Shown: positions 54,197-62,580 of the stretch, piece by piece
Position numbering within the stretch: the first letter of the stretch is position 1
Layout of the letters: every line of letters begins with the position of its first letter
Assembly: GCF_900163635.1 (NCBI RefSeq)
Contig: NZ_FUID01000033.1
Coordinates: forward strand, 79,010 to 143,009
DNA length: 64,000 nucleotides
Direction of reading: 5' to 3'
Source: Leucobacter sp. 7(1)
GTDB taxonomy: Bacteria > Actinomycetota > Actinomycetes > Actinomycetales > Microbacteriaceae
Notes under the pieces: model-generated
Told to the model about the DNA's origin: nothing
Seen by the model: only the letters and a program-made list of their open reading frames with translations
The model's database searches: none
Made by a program: the position numbers and the translations under genes

Positions 54197-54754
54197 ATGG
54201 CTTATCTCCCCCGAGAAGAGCGTCGCTCCGCGATCATCGCGGCCGCGCTCCGCGTCATTCGTGCCGAAGGCTTTGGCGCGGTTTCAGCGCGGTCCGTTGC
54301 GCAGGCTGTGGGGGGCTCCCCGGGCTTGATCCACCAGCACTTCCCGAGTGTCGCCGAGCTCACGGCGGCCGCGTGGCGCGCGTATGTCGCGGAGAGTCTG
54401 GCGGAGTTTGACGCCGCGGTGCAGGGCTCCGAGGTTGATCCGGTCGCTGAGTTTTTTGCGAACCACCTGGACCCGGCGCAGGGGGAGGAGCTTGGAATTT
54501 GGGCGGATGCGTGGGCGCACGCGCTGCGCCACCCCGCATTTGCTGCGGTATTTGCCGATTCGGTGCGCGAGTTGACCGACGCGCTCCGGGGGAGCGGTGC
54601 CGAGGTGTCGGATATCGAGGCGGATCGTGCCGTGCTGCTCGCCATAGCCCTCGCGGGAATGCAGCGCGTGGCGCCCGAGCGGTATACAGTCGCCCGCGCG
54701 GCGAGCATTCTCGACAGGTGGTGCGCGCCAGGGGCGCAGCCACCGCTCAGTTGA
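54197..54754 (+). CDS. TetR-family transcriptional regulator
   Basis: 185 aa. Helix-turn-helix RRSAIIAAALRVIRAEGFGAVSARSVAQAVGGSPGLIHQHFPSVAEL. The ligand domain ends ILDRWCAPG. Located upstream and in line with the copper lipoprotein gene (19-bp gap) and before the PACE pump gene, either of which may be its target. Confidence 0.9.
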   Translation: MAYLPREERRSAIIAAALRVIRAEGFGAVSARSVAQAVGGSPGLIHQHFPSVAELTAAAWRAYVAESLAEFDAAVQGSEVDPVAEFFANHLDPAQGEELGIWADAWAHALRHPAFAAVFADSVRELTDALRGSGAEVSDIEADRAVLLAIALAGMQRVAPERYTVARAASILDRWCAPGAQPPLS

Positions 54755-54773
54755 CCCTGCCAGGATACCGGGT

Positions 54774-55409
54774 ATGGGTATTTCACAGCGGATCCTGCGT
54801 CCGACATTTGTCACCGCCGCCATTGCTGCACTGATTCTGACTGCGGGCTGCGCGCCCTCGGGGGCTGCGGAGCCCGCAGTGGGGGCCGCGGAGAGTGGCG
54901 CTCGCGCGTCGACCCCGGAAGCAACGCGCGCGATGCTCGATGGGCTGGGGCTTGACTCGGCCGATCCTGCGGCGCTTGCAACGGGGCTCGATGCGCTGGC
55001 CGTGGACTCGCGCACCGCTGAGTTTTCCGCCGCAATTATGCCGGGCGAGATTCGGGTGCAGCCGGACCAGCCAGGTGAGCTCGTGATCCCCGTCCCCGAG
55101 GATCAGTTCTATCTCTCGGTCGCGCCATATCGCACGCAGACACACCCCTGCACCTTCCATGTCCCGACGTCGTGTCTGGGGGAATTGCGAAGCGTTGACG
55201 CGCAGCTGCGGGTCACGGACCTTGCCACGGGTGATGTGGTGGTGGATCGAGAGGTTCGCACCGAAGACAATGGATTTGTGGGGGTGTGGTTGCCACGAGA
55301 CGGTGACTTTACTGTCGAAATGACAGTTGATGGGGACACCGGCTCGCAGGTCGTTCGTACCGGCGCGAATGACCCGACGTGCCTCACCACCCTGCAGCTC
55401 AACGCATAG
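54774..55409 (+). CDS. cueP: CueP-family copper-binding lipoprotein
   Basis: 211 aa. Signal peptide with lipobox LTAGC, lipidated Cys26. The C-terminal half has VAPYRTQTHPCTFHVPTSCLGEL and a late DPTCLTTL, the conserved Cys/His pattern of CueP, which binds copper in the periplasm of Salmonella and donates it to superoxide dismutase. Here it would be tethered outside the Gram-positive membrane. Together with the CopB-type ATPase in this region it supports copper homeostasis. Confidence 0.9.
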   Translation: MGISQRILRPTFVTAAIAALILTAGCAPSGAAEPAVGAAESGARASTPEATRAMLDGLGLDSADPAALATGLDALAVDSRTAEFSAAIMPGEIRVQPDQPGELVIPVPEDQFYLSVAPYRTQTHPCTFHVPTSCLGELRSVDAQLRVTDLATGDVVVDREVRTEDNGFVGVWLPRDGDFTVEMTVDGDTGSQVVRTGANDPTCLTTLQLNA

Positions 55410-55423
55410 CTGCTTGCGGAAAT

Positions 55424-55449
55424 CGTTGAAAGTTTGACTTGATTCAACG
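55424..55449. promoter_or_regulatory. Inverted repeat upstream of the PACE pump gene
   Basis: CGTTGAA (55424-55430) and TTCAACG (55443-55449) flank a TTGACT -35-like hexamer (55434-55439). A second short dyad ACGGT/ACCGT lies near 55464-55479. Probable regulator site for the efflux gene; no specific factor known. Confidence 0.5.
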
Positions 55450-55542
55450 AATTTAGTTGTGTTACGGTAGTTTAACCGTTGTAACCGCGCCTCTTGTGGA
55501 CCTGTTCAGGTACCCCGCGGACACCGGCTTGGAGTGATACCC

Positions 55543-56022
55543 GTGACCGCAACAGGCCACACCCTTATCGTTCGCGAAGAGCTTCGGTTCTTCCAATCCC
55601 GCCCTGTCTTGCGTCGCGTCATCTTCGTCGCAGGCTACGAGAGCCTGAGCGTGCTGTTCACCGTCGTGGTGCTCAGTGCCGTGCTCGGTCACGGTGGGGG
55701 GACCTCGACACTGACCGCCGTGCTGCTTTCCACAGTCGCGACAATCTGGAACTACCTCTGGAATACGCTGTTCGAGGCGGTCGAGCGTCGCCGGGGGCTC
55801 ACCGGTCGCGGTGTGCTCGCCCGTACTCTGCATGCGCTCGGGTATGAGGGCGGCGTGCTGCTGGTGACGATCCCGCTCGTTGCGATCATGCTCGGGGTGA
55901 GTCTGGGTGAGGCGCTCGTGATCGAGAGCGGTCTGCTGATCTTCTTCCTCGTGTTCACGGTCAGCTACACCTGGGTGTTTGACAGGGTGTTCGGGTTACC
56001 GGCTTCGGCACTCGCCGAGTAG
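55543..56022 (+). CDS. PACE-family efflux protein (BTP domains)
   Basis: 159 aa with four helices forming two tandem bacterial transmembrane-pair domains: RVIFVAGYESLSVLFTVVVL with WNYLWNTLFEAVERRRG, and TLHALGYEGGVLLVTIPLV with SYTWVFDRVFG. These are the PACE pump signatures (Y-E-x3, N-x-x-FE/ WxFD), a family exporting chlorhexidine and other biocides or natural polyamines. GTG 55543 is used since GGAG is 8 nt upstream; GTG 55534 would coincide with that site. Confidence 0.88.
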   Translation: MTATGHTLIVREELRFFQSRPVLRRVIFVAGYESLSVLFTVVVLSAVLGHGGGTSTLTAVLLSTVATIWNYLWNTLFEAVERRRGLTGRGVLARTLHALGYEGGVLLVTIPLVAIMLGVSLGEALVIESGLLIFFLVFTVSYTWVFDRVFGLPASALAE

Positions 56023-56028
56023 TCATCT

Positions 56029-56058
56029 GGGGCGGGGCGCGGTTTCGCGCCCCGCCCC
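56029..56058. terminator. GC-rich bidirectional terminator
   Basis: GGGGCGGGGCGCG (56029-56041) pairs perfectly with CGCGCCCCGCCCC (56046-56058), 4-nt loop, between the convergent PACE and SDR genes. Confidence 0.85.
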
Positions 56059-56066
56059 CGCTCGTG

Positions 56067-56894
56067 TTATCCCTGGATCTTCGCGAAGGTGTCGCGAATC
56101 CCCTGTTCGTTCCACGACCAGATGTCGTCGCCCCGGAGCACTGCGTCGGCACCGCCATCGCAGTAGATTGTCTGCCCGCAGCAGTGGGTGTTTTCCACAG
56201 AGGTGAGCCAGATCAGTAGGTTTGCGACCGTCTCGGGCCCCTGGTGGGAGTTGAGCGGCATGGGGACGACCGAGTCGACGAGCTTGCGCCCTTCCTCGGT
56301 CGACAGGAGCTCTTGAGTCATGGGGGTGACAACCGTGCCCGGACCCACAGCGTTCACCGGAATACCCGCGCCTGCCCACTGCGGTTTTGGCGCCTCGCGC
56401 CGCACCCAACGTGAGATTGCCTGCTTTGAAGAGGAGTAAATGAGATTTCCGGTCGCGGGATCGGTGGCGAGCTGTTCGGCGATTGCCAGGGCCGCGGCCT
56501 CGTCATCGCCGAGCAGCGCCTCGACAAGGGGTGGGGCGACGGGCTGGAGCGAAGCCATTGAAGAAATGAGTGCGACGCGGGGCGCGGCAGACTTCGTGAG
56601 CGCGGGCTGCATCGCCTCAAGGAACTCCGTCATGCCGTAGTAGTTCACCGCGGCCGTGATGACCTTCGGGAGCGAGAGACCCGCGCACGCGATGACCGCG
56701 TCTACCGTGCCCCCAGCAAGAGCCGTGGCTTCCGCGGCGGCCGCGCGGCGGCCCTCTCGGGTGGAGAGATCGCCTGAAACCTCGACGCCTGAAAGATCGA
56801 CGCCGATCACTGTGTTTCCGGCATCTCGGAGCAATTGTGCGGTGGTCTTGCCGATGCCGGAGGCGGCACCGGTGATGACAAACGTGCGTGACAT
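56067..56894 (-). CDS. SDR family oxidoreductase (hydroxysteroid dehydrogenase-like)
   Basis: 275 aa. TGAASGIGKTTAQLL cofactor loop, ACAGLS, LISSMAS and YSSSKQA (Y and K of the active site intact). Long insertion around PVAPPLVEALLGDDE as in 3-alpha-hydroxysteroid/carbonyl reductase members. ATG 56894 with AAAGGAAC upstream. Preceded by a MarR gene 14 nt upstream on the same strand, with which it is likely cotranscribed. Confidence 0.9.
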   Translation of the reverse strand: MSRTFVITGAASGIGKTTAQLLRDAGNTVIGVDLSGVEVSGDLSTREGRRAAAAEATALAGGTVDAVIACAGLSLPKVITAAVNYYGMTEFLEAMQPALTKSAAPRVALISSMASLQPVAPPLVEALLGDDEAAALAIAEQLATDPATGNLIYSSSKQAISRWVRREAPKPQWAGAGIPVNAVGPGTVVTPMTQELLSTEEGRKLVDSVVPMPLNSHQGPETVANLLIWLTSVENTHCCGQTIYCDGGADAVLRGDDIWSWNEQGIRDTFAKIQG

Positions 56895-56908
56895 GGTGGG
56901 TGTTCCTT

Positions 56909-57418
56909 TCACTGGGGAGGGGGGATGGTCAAGCTATTGAGGAACCGAGGCAGCAGTCGAGTGAGTGCTGCGCGGTCCGCGGGAAGCCAGTCGAGGGTTG
57001 CGGCGTCGATCATGGCGAGGCCGGCGTCGAAGAGCTCCTCATACGTTGTGCGTCCCAGCGCGGTGAGGGAGACGCTCACAGAGCGGCGATCCCGCACCTG
57101 CACCTCGCGCTGCAGGAGTCCAGCCTCGGACAGGCGGGCAAGCAGCTTTGAGGTTGATGGGCGGCTGAGGTGCAGTTCGGTGGCGACAGTGCTCGGTGTC
57201 GCCGTGCCGCCCTCCTTGCCGAGGAAGTAGAGTGCCCGAACCGCGGTGGGGTCGAGATCGATGCCGCTCGCTGTGGCCACGGTGCGCTGGAAATCGTGCG
57301 AGTTCCAGCGTGACACCAGGGCGGTGAGCGCGCGGAGCACCTCGTCGTTCTGCCCGAGCCGCCCCGCGCCAGTGGGGTGTGTCGTGGGGCCAGGAGTCAA
57401 AGGATCCTGTGTTGCCAT
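56909..57418 (-). CDS. MarR-family transcriptional regulator
   Basis: 169 aa. Winged helix GTATPSTVATELHLSRPSTSKLLARLSEAGLLQREVQVRDRRSVSV. A perfect 9-bp dyad lies 19 bp before the start, shared with a divergent NAD(P)-binding gene. Probably represses itself, the SDR and the divergent gene. Confidence 0.92.
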   Translation of the reverse strand: MATQDPLTPGPTTHPTGAGRLGQNDEVLRALTALVSRWNSHDFQRTVATASGIDLDPTAVRALYFLGKEGGTATPSTVATELHLSRPSTSKLLARLSEAGLLQREVQVRDRRSVSVSLTALGRTTYEELFDAGLAMIDAATLDWLPADRAALTRLLPRFLNSLTIPPPQ

Positions 57419-57436
57419 GTCCTGAGCCTACGCCCC

Positions 57437-57457
57437 ATAGTTGCCTGGGGCAACTAT
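57437..57457. promoter_or_regulatory. Perfect MarR-type palindrome
   Basis: ATAGTTGCC (57437-57445), 3-nt centre, GGCAACTAT (57449-57457). The TAGTTGC/GCAACTA arms are typical for MarR/OhrR sites. It controls the MarR-SDR unit and the divergent gene starting at 57502. Confidence 0.85.
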
Positions 57458-57501
57458 TTGTTCCTCTTCCGATTCTGCCCAGCGCGATTTACCCTGGACG
57501 T

Positions 57502-58161
57502 ATGGCACGCATCATTCTGTTCGGCGGCCACGGACGGGTCGCACTCCTCACGTCCCCGCTCCTCGCTGCGCGCGGGGACCAGATCACTGCGGTGATTCGC
57601 AACCCAGACCACGCGGCAGAGGTTGCAGGGGTCGGGGCGACCCCGCACGTTGCGGATATCGAAACACTCGACGAGCACGATCTCGCGGAACTCATCGTCG
57701 GGCACGACGCTGTCGTGTGGTCGGCCGGCGCTGGAGGTGGGGACCCGGTGCGGACCCGCGCTGTCGACCGCGACGCGGCGATCCGCTCCATGACTGCGGC
57801 GGCCCTCGCTGGGGTGCCGCGCTACGTCATGGTGTCGTACCTCGGCTCGCGCCGGGACCACGGGGTTCCCCCAGAAGACCCGTTCTTCGCCTATGCAGAG
57901 GCGAAGTCTGCCGCGGACGAACACCTCCGGGGGACCGGGCTGGACTGGACCGTGCTTGGCCCGGGTACCCTCACCCACGACGTGGGGAGTGGAATGATCG
58001 AGACCGGCGGCAGTGAATGGACAGTCGTCTCACGCGAGAACGTTGCGGCTGTGGTTGCCGAAACGCTGATTCGACCCGACACCGTGCACCGCACGATCCC
58101 GTTTGTTGATGGGTCATCCCCGATCGACGAGGCCCTCACCCTCCCGGGTGGGGCGGGCTAA
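57502..58161 (+). CDS. NAD(P)-binding SDR-like protein (NmrA/SDR5 type)
   Basis: 219 aa. IILFGGHGRVALLTSPLLAARGDQI is a variant GxxGxxG cofactor loop; ADIETLDEHDL and YAEAKSAADEHLRGTGLDWTVLGPG are typical of flavin reductase/NmrA-like atypical SDRs. ATG 57502 follows the MarR palindrome by 45 bp. The stop (TAA) overlaps the stop (TAG) of the convergent acetyltransferase in CTAA. Confidence 0.85.
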   Translation: MARIILFGGHGRVALLTSPLLAARGDQITAVIRNPDHAAEVAGVGATPHVADIETLDEHDLAELIVGHDAVVWSAGAGGGDPVRTRAVDRDAAIRSMTAAALAGVPRYVMVSYLGSRRDHGVPPEDPFFAYAEAKSAADEHLRGTGLDWTVLGPGTLTHDVGSGMIETGGSEWTVVSRENVAAVVAETLIRPDTVHRTIPFVDGSSPIDEALTLPGGAG

Positions 58162-58463
58162 GCGCCCTCCGGCCACTCCACCGTGCCCGTGAAGTCTGGG
58201 TGACGACGTAGCCAGGCAGCGACGAACGGGCAGCGTGGGATGATGGTGAGCCCAGCCGCGCGGGTGCTCTCCAGTGCCGCTGACACGAGCGTGCCGCCGA
58301 GGCCGCGACCGCCGAAGTTCGGATCGACCTCCGTGTGCATGAAGTCGCGCTTGGTGCCGCCCGCGCGGGAACGATATTCCGCGAACCCGGCGAGCTCGCC
58401 ATCGACGGTGATGGCGAAGCGGGACTGCTCGGGTTCGTGGGTGACGTGAATCTGTTCGCTCAT
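58158..58463 (-). CDS. Small GNAT N-acetyltransferase
   Basis: 101 aa, the compact YjdJ-type acetyltransferase fold. FMHTEVDPNFGGRGLGGTLVSAAL is the acetyl-CoA loop (GxGxG variant: GGRGLGG), followed by IIPRCPFVAAWLRRHPDF. Members acetylate unknown substrates. It begins 32 nt after the pirin gene on the same strand. Confidence 0.9.
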   Translation of the reverse strand: MSEQIHVTHEPEQSRFAITVDGELAGFAEYRSRAGGTKRDFMHTEVDPNFGGRGLGGTLVSAALESTRAAGLTIIPRCPFVAAWLRRHPDFTGTVEWPEGA

Positions 58464-58495
58464 GGTGCTGTCTCCTGACGGTGTGGGTACGGAAA

Positions 58496-59563
58496 CTACT
58501 GCGTGCGGGGGACGAGCCGGGCGACGGGTGCCGCCGGCGCGGGGAGTGGCGGATCGGGCTCGTGTTCGGGGAGCCCAAAGCGATCTGGATCGATGGGGCC
58601 CGGCGCCGAGATGGGGCTCTGCGGATGCGCGGCACCGGAGGGATCGGCGACCCCCGCGGCCGCGGCCGTGGCCTGCCATTCGGCGCGCGCCTGCAAGATC
58701 TCGTCGTGGCTCCGGGCTACGAAGTTCCACCACATGATGAGTTCCTCGCGCATGGGTTCGCCGCCCAGCACCAGTACGCGCGCGCCCTTCGATCCCGCGG
58801 TGAGCTGCAGAGTCGCCGCTCCCGGCGGCGCGAATCCCAGGTGATCCTGCGCGAGCGGAAGCTCCGAGACCGCGCCGCCGGTGGCCGCGATACGCGTCAG
58901 GGTCACGTCCCCGGTGTCGACAAGGACACCGTGTTCATAGGCAACGTCGACTGGGAACCCGATGCGTGCGCCCGGTTCGAGCCGGAGCTCGGCCCCGAGC
59001 AGTGGCGAGTGGGCCTGCACCGGGGACGTGGAGCCGAGAAGCGAGCCGAGGAACACCTGACCGTCCCACCCCAAGCCCGTGATCACCGGGGGTTCGTAGT
59101 GGGTGAAGTCGGGGGCAATATCTGCCGCGTGTTCGGGGAGGGCGATCCAGAGTTGCGCGCCGTGCAGCACGGTCGTGCGCTCGGTGGAACGTTCAGAGTG
59201 GCTGATGCCGCGCCCAGCGGTCATCAGGTTGAGCTCTCCGGGCCGGACAAACGCGTGGAAGCCTGCGCTGTCGCGGTGCTCGATCTCGCCTGAAAACAAC
59301 CAGCTTGCGGTCTGCAGGCCGATATGAGGGTGGGCAGCGACGTCCATGCCGCCGGTGCGGGAGACGTCGTCCGGACCGTAATGGTCGAGAAAGCACCAGG
59401 CCCCGATGAAGGAGCGGGCGCGCTGTGGGAGCGTACGGCGAACCGTCATGGCGCGGATGCCGCCGAGCGGCACCTCGCGTGGCTCGATGAGTTGCAGCGC
59501 ACTGTCTGCGGACTCCGCGTCGGCGCACAAGGTGGCCTCGGGGCCCTGCTCAGGATTGCTCAA
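58496..59563 (-). CDS. Pirin family protein
   Basis: 355 aa bicupin. DHYGPDDVSRTGGMDVAAHPHIGLQTASWLFSGEIEHRDS carries the pirin metal residues (two His, Glu and later His in SHSERS). Pirins bind Fe and some oxidise quercetin. The last ~60 residues are a proline/alanine-rich tail with no domain. Cotranscribed with the acetyltransferase. Confidence 0.92.
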   Translation of the reverse strand: MSNPEQGPEATLCADAESADSALQLIEPREVPLGGIRAMTVRRTLPQRARSFIGAWCFLDHYGPDDVSRTGGMDVAAHPHIGLQTASWLFSGEIEHRDSAGFHAFVRPGELNLMTAGRGISHSERSTERTTVLHGAQLWIALPEHAADIAPDFTHYEPPVITGLGWDGQVFLGSLLGSTSPVQAHSPLLGAELRLEPGARIGFPVDVAYEHGVLVDTGDVTLTRIAATGGAVSELPLAQDHLGFAPPGAATLQLTAGSKGARVLVLGGEPMREELIMWWNFVARSHDEILQARAEWQATAAAAGVADPSGAAHPQSPISAPGPIDPDRFGLPEHEPDPPLPAPAAPVARLVPRTQ

Positions 59564-59867
59564 TGCTCACTCCTCCCGGGTGCGTCCGGCACCCCCGATG
59601 CCAGTCTGCCACGGCCTGGCCGGGATGCCCAAGGGGGCAAGCCCTGTTCGCTCGGAGCATGCCCAGCACACTACGTTCAGTCATCGGCGAGCCACGGCGT
59701 GAGCACCGTGGAAGCACGGTTCCCTCGCGGCCACCCGTTCACCGCAGCGTAGGAGATTCACGAGTATGCAGGAGATATTGGCCCGGATCCGGCACGCGGC
59801 ACGAGAATCTCCTGCGGAACGAGCGCGGCCCCGCACCTCAAGTGAGGTGCGGGGCCGCGCGTGCGTT
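59564..59867. other. Intergenic region with two inverted repeats
   Basis: 304 bp without a supported gene. GCAGGAGAT (59768-59776) and ATCTCCTGC (59807-59815) form a 9-bp repeat with a 30-nt spacer. Immediately after lies the long palindrome 59823-59860 described separately. The pirin promoter must lie in the left part. Confidence 0.7.
59823..59860 (-). terminator. 38-bp perfect palindrome after the hydroxyacid dehydrogenase gene
   Basis: An 18-bp left arm ending CGCACCTCA and its exact complement form a stem with a 2-nt loop, starting 7 bp past the dehydrogenase stop. There is no T run, so it may act as terminator by stability alone or as a 3' protective structure. Confidence 0.75.
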
Positions 59868-60857
59868 CTACGCCGGGCGGTTCACGGGGGAGTCCGGCGT
59901 GCCGGTCTCGAGCAGCGTGATGCCGTTCTGCGCCTGGATGCGCACGTACTCGATCTCGGTGCGCGCCGAGAAGTACGCGATGTGCGGGGTCAGTACCACA
60001 TCTGCGCGGCCCAGCATCGGGTGGTCCGCTGCGGGAGGTTCCGTCTCAAGCACGTCGAGCGCTGCTGCGGAAAGCTGGCCCGCGTCCAGGGCCGCTGCGA
60101 GCGCGTGGTGGTCGATCAGCGCGCCGCGGGACACGTTCACGAGCACCGACCCGCGCGGCATCTCTGCGAGGAACGCCGCGTCCACCATGTGCTCTGTCTC
60201 CGGGGTGAGCGGGAGATGCAGGGACAGCACGTTTGCACTGCGCTGGACCTCGGCGAGATCCGTGCGACGGACACCGAGCGCGTCGAGAGAAGCCTGGATC
60301 TCCGGGGTATCGGGCAGCATGGGGTCATACCCGATGACCTCACCGAACAGCGGCCGCGCGAGACGCACGAGCTCGCGCCCGATCTTGCCGAGCCCGATGA
60401 TGCCGAGCGTCGTCTCGCTGAGGCGCGGCGGCGCCGTCAGCGCGCGGTCGTTCCAGGTACCGGGCTGTGCCGAGGCCTGGTAAAAGCCGAGCTGCCGGGT
60501 GGCGGAAAGCAGGATCGCGAGGGCATGGGTGGCGACCTCCTCGGTCGCGGCACCGGGCACGTTTGTGACCCACACACCATGCTCGGTGGCAGCCTCGAGA
60601 TCGACGTAGTCGAAGCCCATCGACATGAGCGCGACGATCCGCAGCTGCGGCATCGCCTCGATCATCTCGCGGGTCACGGAGGCGTAGCCGGGGAGGAGCA
60701 CGGTCGCGTCGTGCGCGCCGGCGATGATCTCCGCCGAGTCGCGCGTACCGAGCACCCGTACTTCGAAGCCTGCGGCCTCAAGAAGTTCAATGCCGATTGC
60801 CGGATCAGTGTCCTCGACGTCGGTGTAGACCGCAACCGGTCGGGTTGTCGTGGTCAT
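59868..60857 (-). CDS. D-isomer-specific 2-hydroxyacid dehydrogenase
   Basis: 329 aa. LGIIGLGKIGRELVRLARPL nucleotide loop, VNVSRGALIDHHALAAAL with the substrate Arg, LDVLETEP with the Glu, and LTPHIAYFS with the catalytic His: the D-2-hydroxyacid dehydrogenase set (CtBP-like). Reduces a 2-oxoacid or oxidises the hydroxyacid. It begins 3 nt after the ThDP enzyme stop, so the two work on the same metabolite line. Confidence 0.92.
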   Translation of the reverse strand: MTTTTRPVAVYTDVEDTDPAIGIELLEAAGFEVRVLGTRDSAEIIAGAHDATVLLPGYASVTREMIEAMPQLRIVALMSMGFDYVDLEAATEHGVWVTNVPGAATEEVATHALAILLSATRQLGFYQASAQPGTWNDRALTAPPRLSETTLGIIGLGKIGRELVRLARPLFGEVIGYDPMLPDTPEIQASLDALGVRRTDLAEVQRSANVLSLHLPLTPETEHMVDAAFLAEMPRGSVLVNVSRGALIDHHALAAALDAGQLSAAALDVLETEPPAADHPMLGRADVVLTPHIAYFSARTEIEYVRIQAQNGITLLETGTPDSPVNRPA

Positions 60858-60860
60858 GTG

Positions 60861-62492
60861 TTACGCCCCCTGTGCGGCGTCGAACGTCGCCTGGTCGATG
60901 TGAATAAGCTGCAGGCCGCCCGCGGTGACCGCCGCCGAAACTGCCTCGGCGAGCTCGGTGGCAGTGGTGACCTTCCGGCCGGTGCCCCCGAACGCGTCAG
61001 CAACGGCGGCCCAGTTCGGCTGTGCGAGGTCGACGCCGACCGGGGCGATGCCCGCGTCGAGCTCGTTCTGCTTGATCTCGGCGTAGCCGCCGTTGTCGAC
61101 AACGATGACGGTGACGTCCTCGCGCTGCTCGACGACCGTGATGAACTCGTTCATGGAGAACATGAGCGCACCGTCACCAACAACGGCAAACGCGGGGCGT
61201 GCCGGCGCGGCGATCCGAGCGCCGAGTGCTGCGGGGAGACCATAGCCCAGGGTCGCGTAGGTCGCCATGTAGGGGGTGGAGTTCGGCTCGGATACGCGCA
61301 GCGTGTTGAGGAGCCCCCAGTACGCGATCTGCGAGGAGTCGGTCGCGACGATCGCGTTCTCGGGCAGCGCTGCCGCAATGGCTTCGGCGAGTGTGGTGTT
61401 CACCGCGGAGAGCTCCGTGGACTCAGCGCGCGCTGCAGCGCGTGCCTGGCTTGCAGCTCCGACGGCTCCCGCGTGATCCCGCGGGGAACCGTCACCGAGC
61501 TGAGTGATCAGTGCCGCGAGCGTGGCCGTAGCATCGCCGACGAGCCCGACGTCTGCGCGGTGGTTCTTCGTGATCTGCGACTCCAGCAGATCGACGCGGA
61601 TGATCGTGCCTGTTGCTGCAAGCTCGGATACCCACAGCTCGGCCTCGCCCAGCTTCGAACCGACGATGAGGAGCACGTCTGCGTCCTGAGCGACCGAGCG
61701 GCCGGCCTGCAGGCGCAGGCTCGAACCCACAGCGAGGGGGTGCTGCTCATCGAGCACACCCTTCGCGTTCAATGTCGTGACAACGGGTGCCCCGATGCGC
61801 TCGGCGAGCGCGCGCAGCTCGGAGGACGCACCGCGCGATCCGCCGCCGGCGAGGATCGCGGGACGCTGCGCCGCCGCGAGCAGCGTTGCGGCCTGCGCGA
61901 TCGCGGCGGCGTCTGCAACTGCGGGAGCGGCAATCTCGCGCGGGGCGGTCGTCGCAGCAGCGAGCTCGGTCTCCTGCTCCAGCACATCGAGTGGAACCTC
62001 GATGTAGACGGGGCGCGGGCGGGTCGTGCCGAACAGCTCGAAGGCGTCGTGGATTGCGGCGACAGCTTCCTCAGCCGAGGTCACGCGACGACCCCACTCG
62101 ACAATCGCGGAGGCTGCGCTGAGCTGATCCTTCGTCTCGTGCAGCGTGCCGACATCTGCGAACTCCGCGCCGATCGCGGGGCCGGGGGAGAGCAAGATCA
62201 TGGGGCGTGACTCGCAGTAGGCGGTGCCCGCGGCGGAGAGGGCGTTCAGCAGGCCGGGGCCGCTCGTCGTGATGACCACGCCGGGTTTGCCGGTCTGCAG
62301 CGACCAGCCGTCGGCGCCGTAGCCCGCACCCTGCTCGTGACGCGTCGTGACGGGGCGGATCCCGAGCTCCCCGAGCGGCCGGTAGAACTCGAGGTTGTGG
62401 GTGCCCGGGATGCCGAACACCGTGTCGATGCCGTACCCGCGAAGGGTTTCCATGACGACCCAGCCGGTCGTGCGCTTAGATGTGGTCTGCAT
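60861..62492 (-). CDS. ThDP-dependent enzyme (acetolactate synthase/AruI-like decarboxylase)
   Basis: 543 aa from ATG 62492 with GAGGAG 4-5 nt upstream. Three-domain ThDP fold: GIDTVFGIPGTHNLEFYR and TTRHEQGAGYGADG (catalytic Glu in HEQ) in the PYR domain, a central domain, and GDGALMFSMNEFITVVEQREDVTVIVVDNGGY (GDG...N ThDP/Mg2+ motif) in the PP domain. The HEQGAG pattern is like 5-guanidino-2-oxopentanoate decarboxylase and related 2-oxoacid decarboxylases rather than IlvB, but the exact substrate cannot be fixed. Linked to a 2-hydroxyacid dehydrogenase and an organic-acid transporter. Confidence 0.88.
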   Translation of the reverse strand: MQTTSKRTTGWVVMETLRGYGIDTVFGIPGTHNLEFYRPLGELGIRPVTTRHEQGAGYGADGWSLQTGKPGVVITTSGPGLLNALSAAGTAYCESRPMILLSPGPAIGAEFADVGTLHETKDQLSAASAIVEWGRRVTSAEEAVAAIHDAFELFGTTRPRPVYIEVPLDVLEQETELAAATTAPREIAAPAVADAAAIAQAATLLAAAQRPAILAGGGSRGASSELRALAERIGAPVVTTLNAKGVLDEQHPLAVGSSLRLQAGRSVAQDADVLLIVGSKLGEAELWVSELAATGTIIRVDLLESQITKNHRADVGLVGDATATLAALITQLGDGSPRDHAGAVGAASQARAAARAESTELSAVNTTLAEAIAAALPENAIVATDSSQIAYWGLLNTLRVSEPNSTPYMATYATLGYGLPAALGARIAAPARPAFAVVGDGALMFSMNEFITVVEQREDVTVIVVDNGGYAEIKQNELDAGIAPVGVDLAQPNWAAVADAFGGTGRKVTTATELAEAVSAAVTAGGLQLIHIDQATFDAAQGA

Positions 62493-62526
62493 GATGCTCC
62501 TCAAGTTCTGTGTGGTGCGTGGGTGT

Positions 62527-62566
62527 AAAAATCCGGCCCCACCTCGGTGCTGCGGGGCCGGATTTT
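62527..62566 (-). terminator. Rho-independent terminator after the MHS transporter
   Basis: AAAATCCGGCCCC and GGGGCCGGATTTT (62527-62539 / 62554-62566) form a 13-bp stem with 14-nt loop, followed on the minus strand by a T run. It separates the transporter transcript from the ThDP gene, which must have a promoter of its own in about 35 bp or depend on readthrough. Confidence 0.9.
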
Positions 62567-62580
62567 CATCAGTGAATGGG

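Noticed and set aside
59766..62210. 814-codon plus-strand frame opposite the dehydrogenase and ThDP genes
   Set aside because: Runs antisense across two well-supported enzymes and a terminator; Arg/Cys/Gly-rich without any motif.
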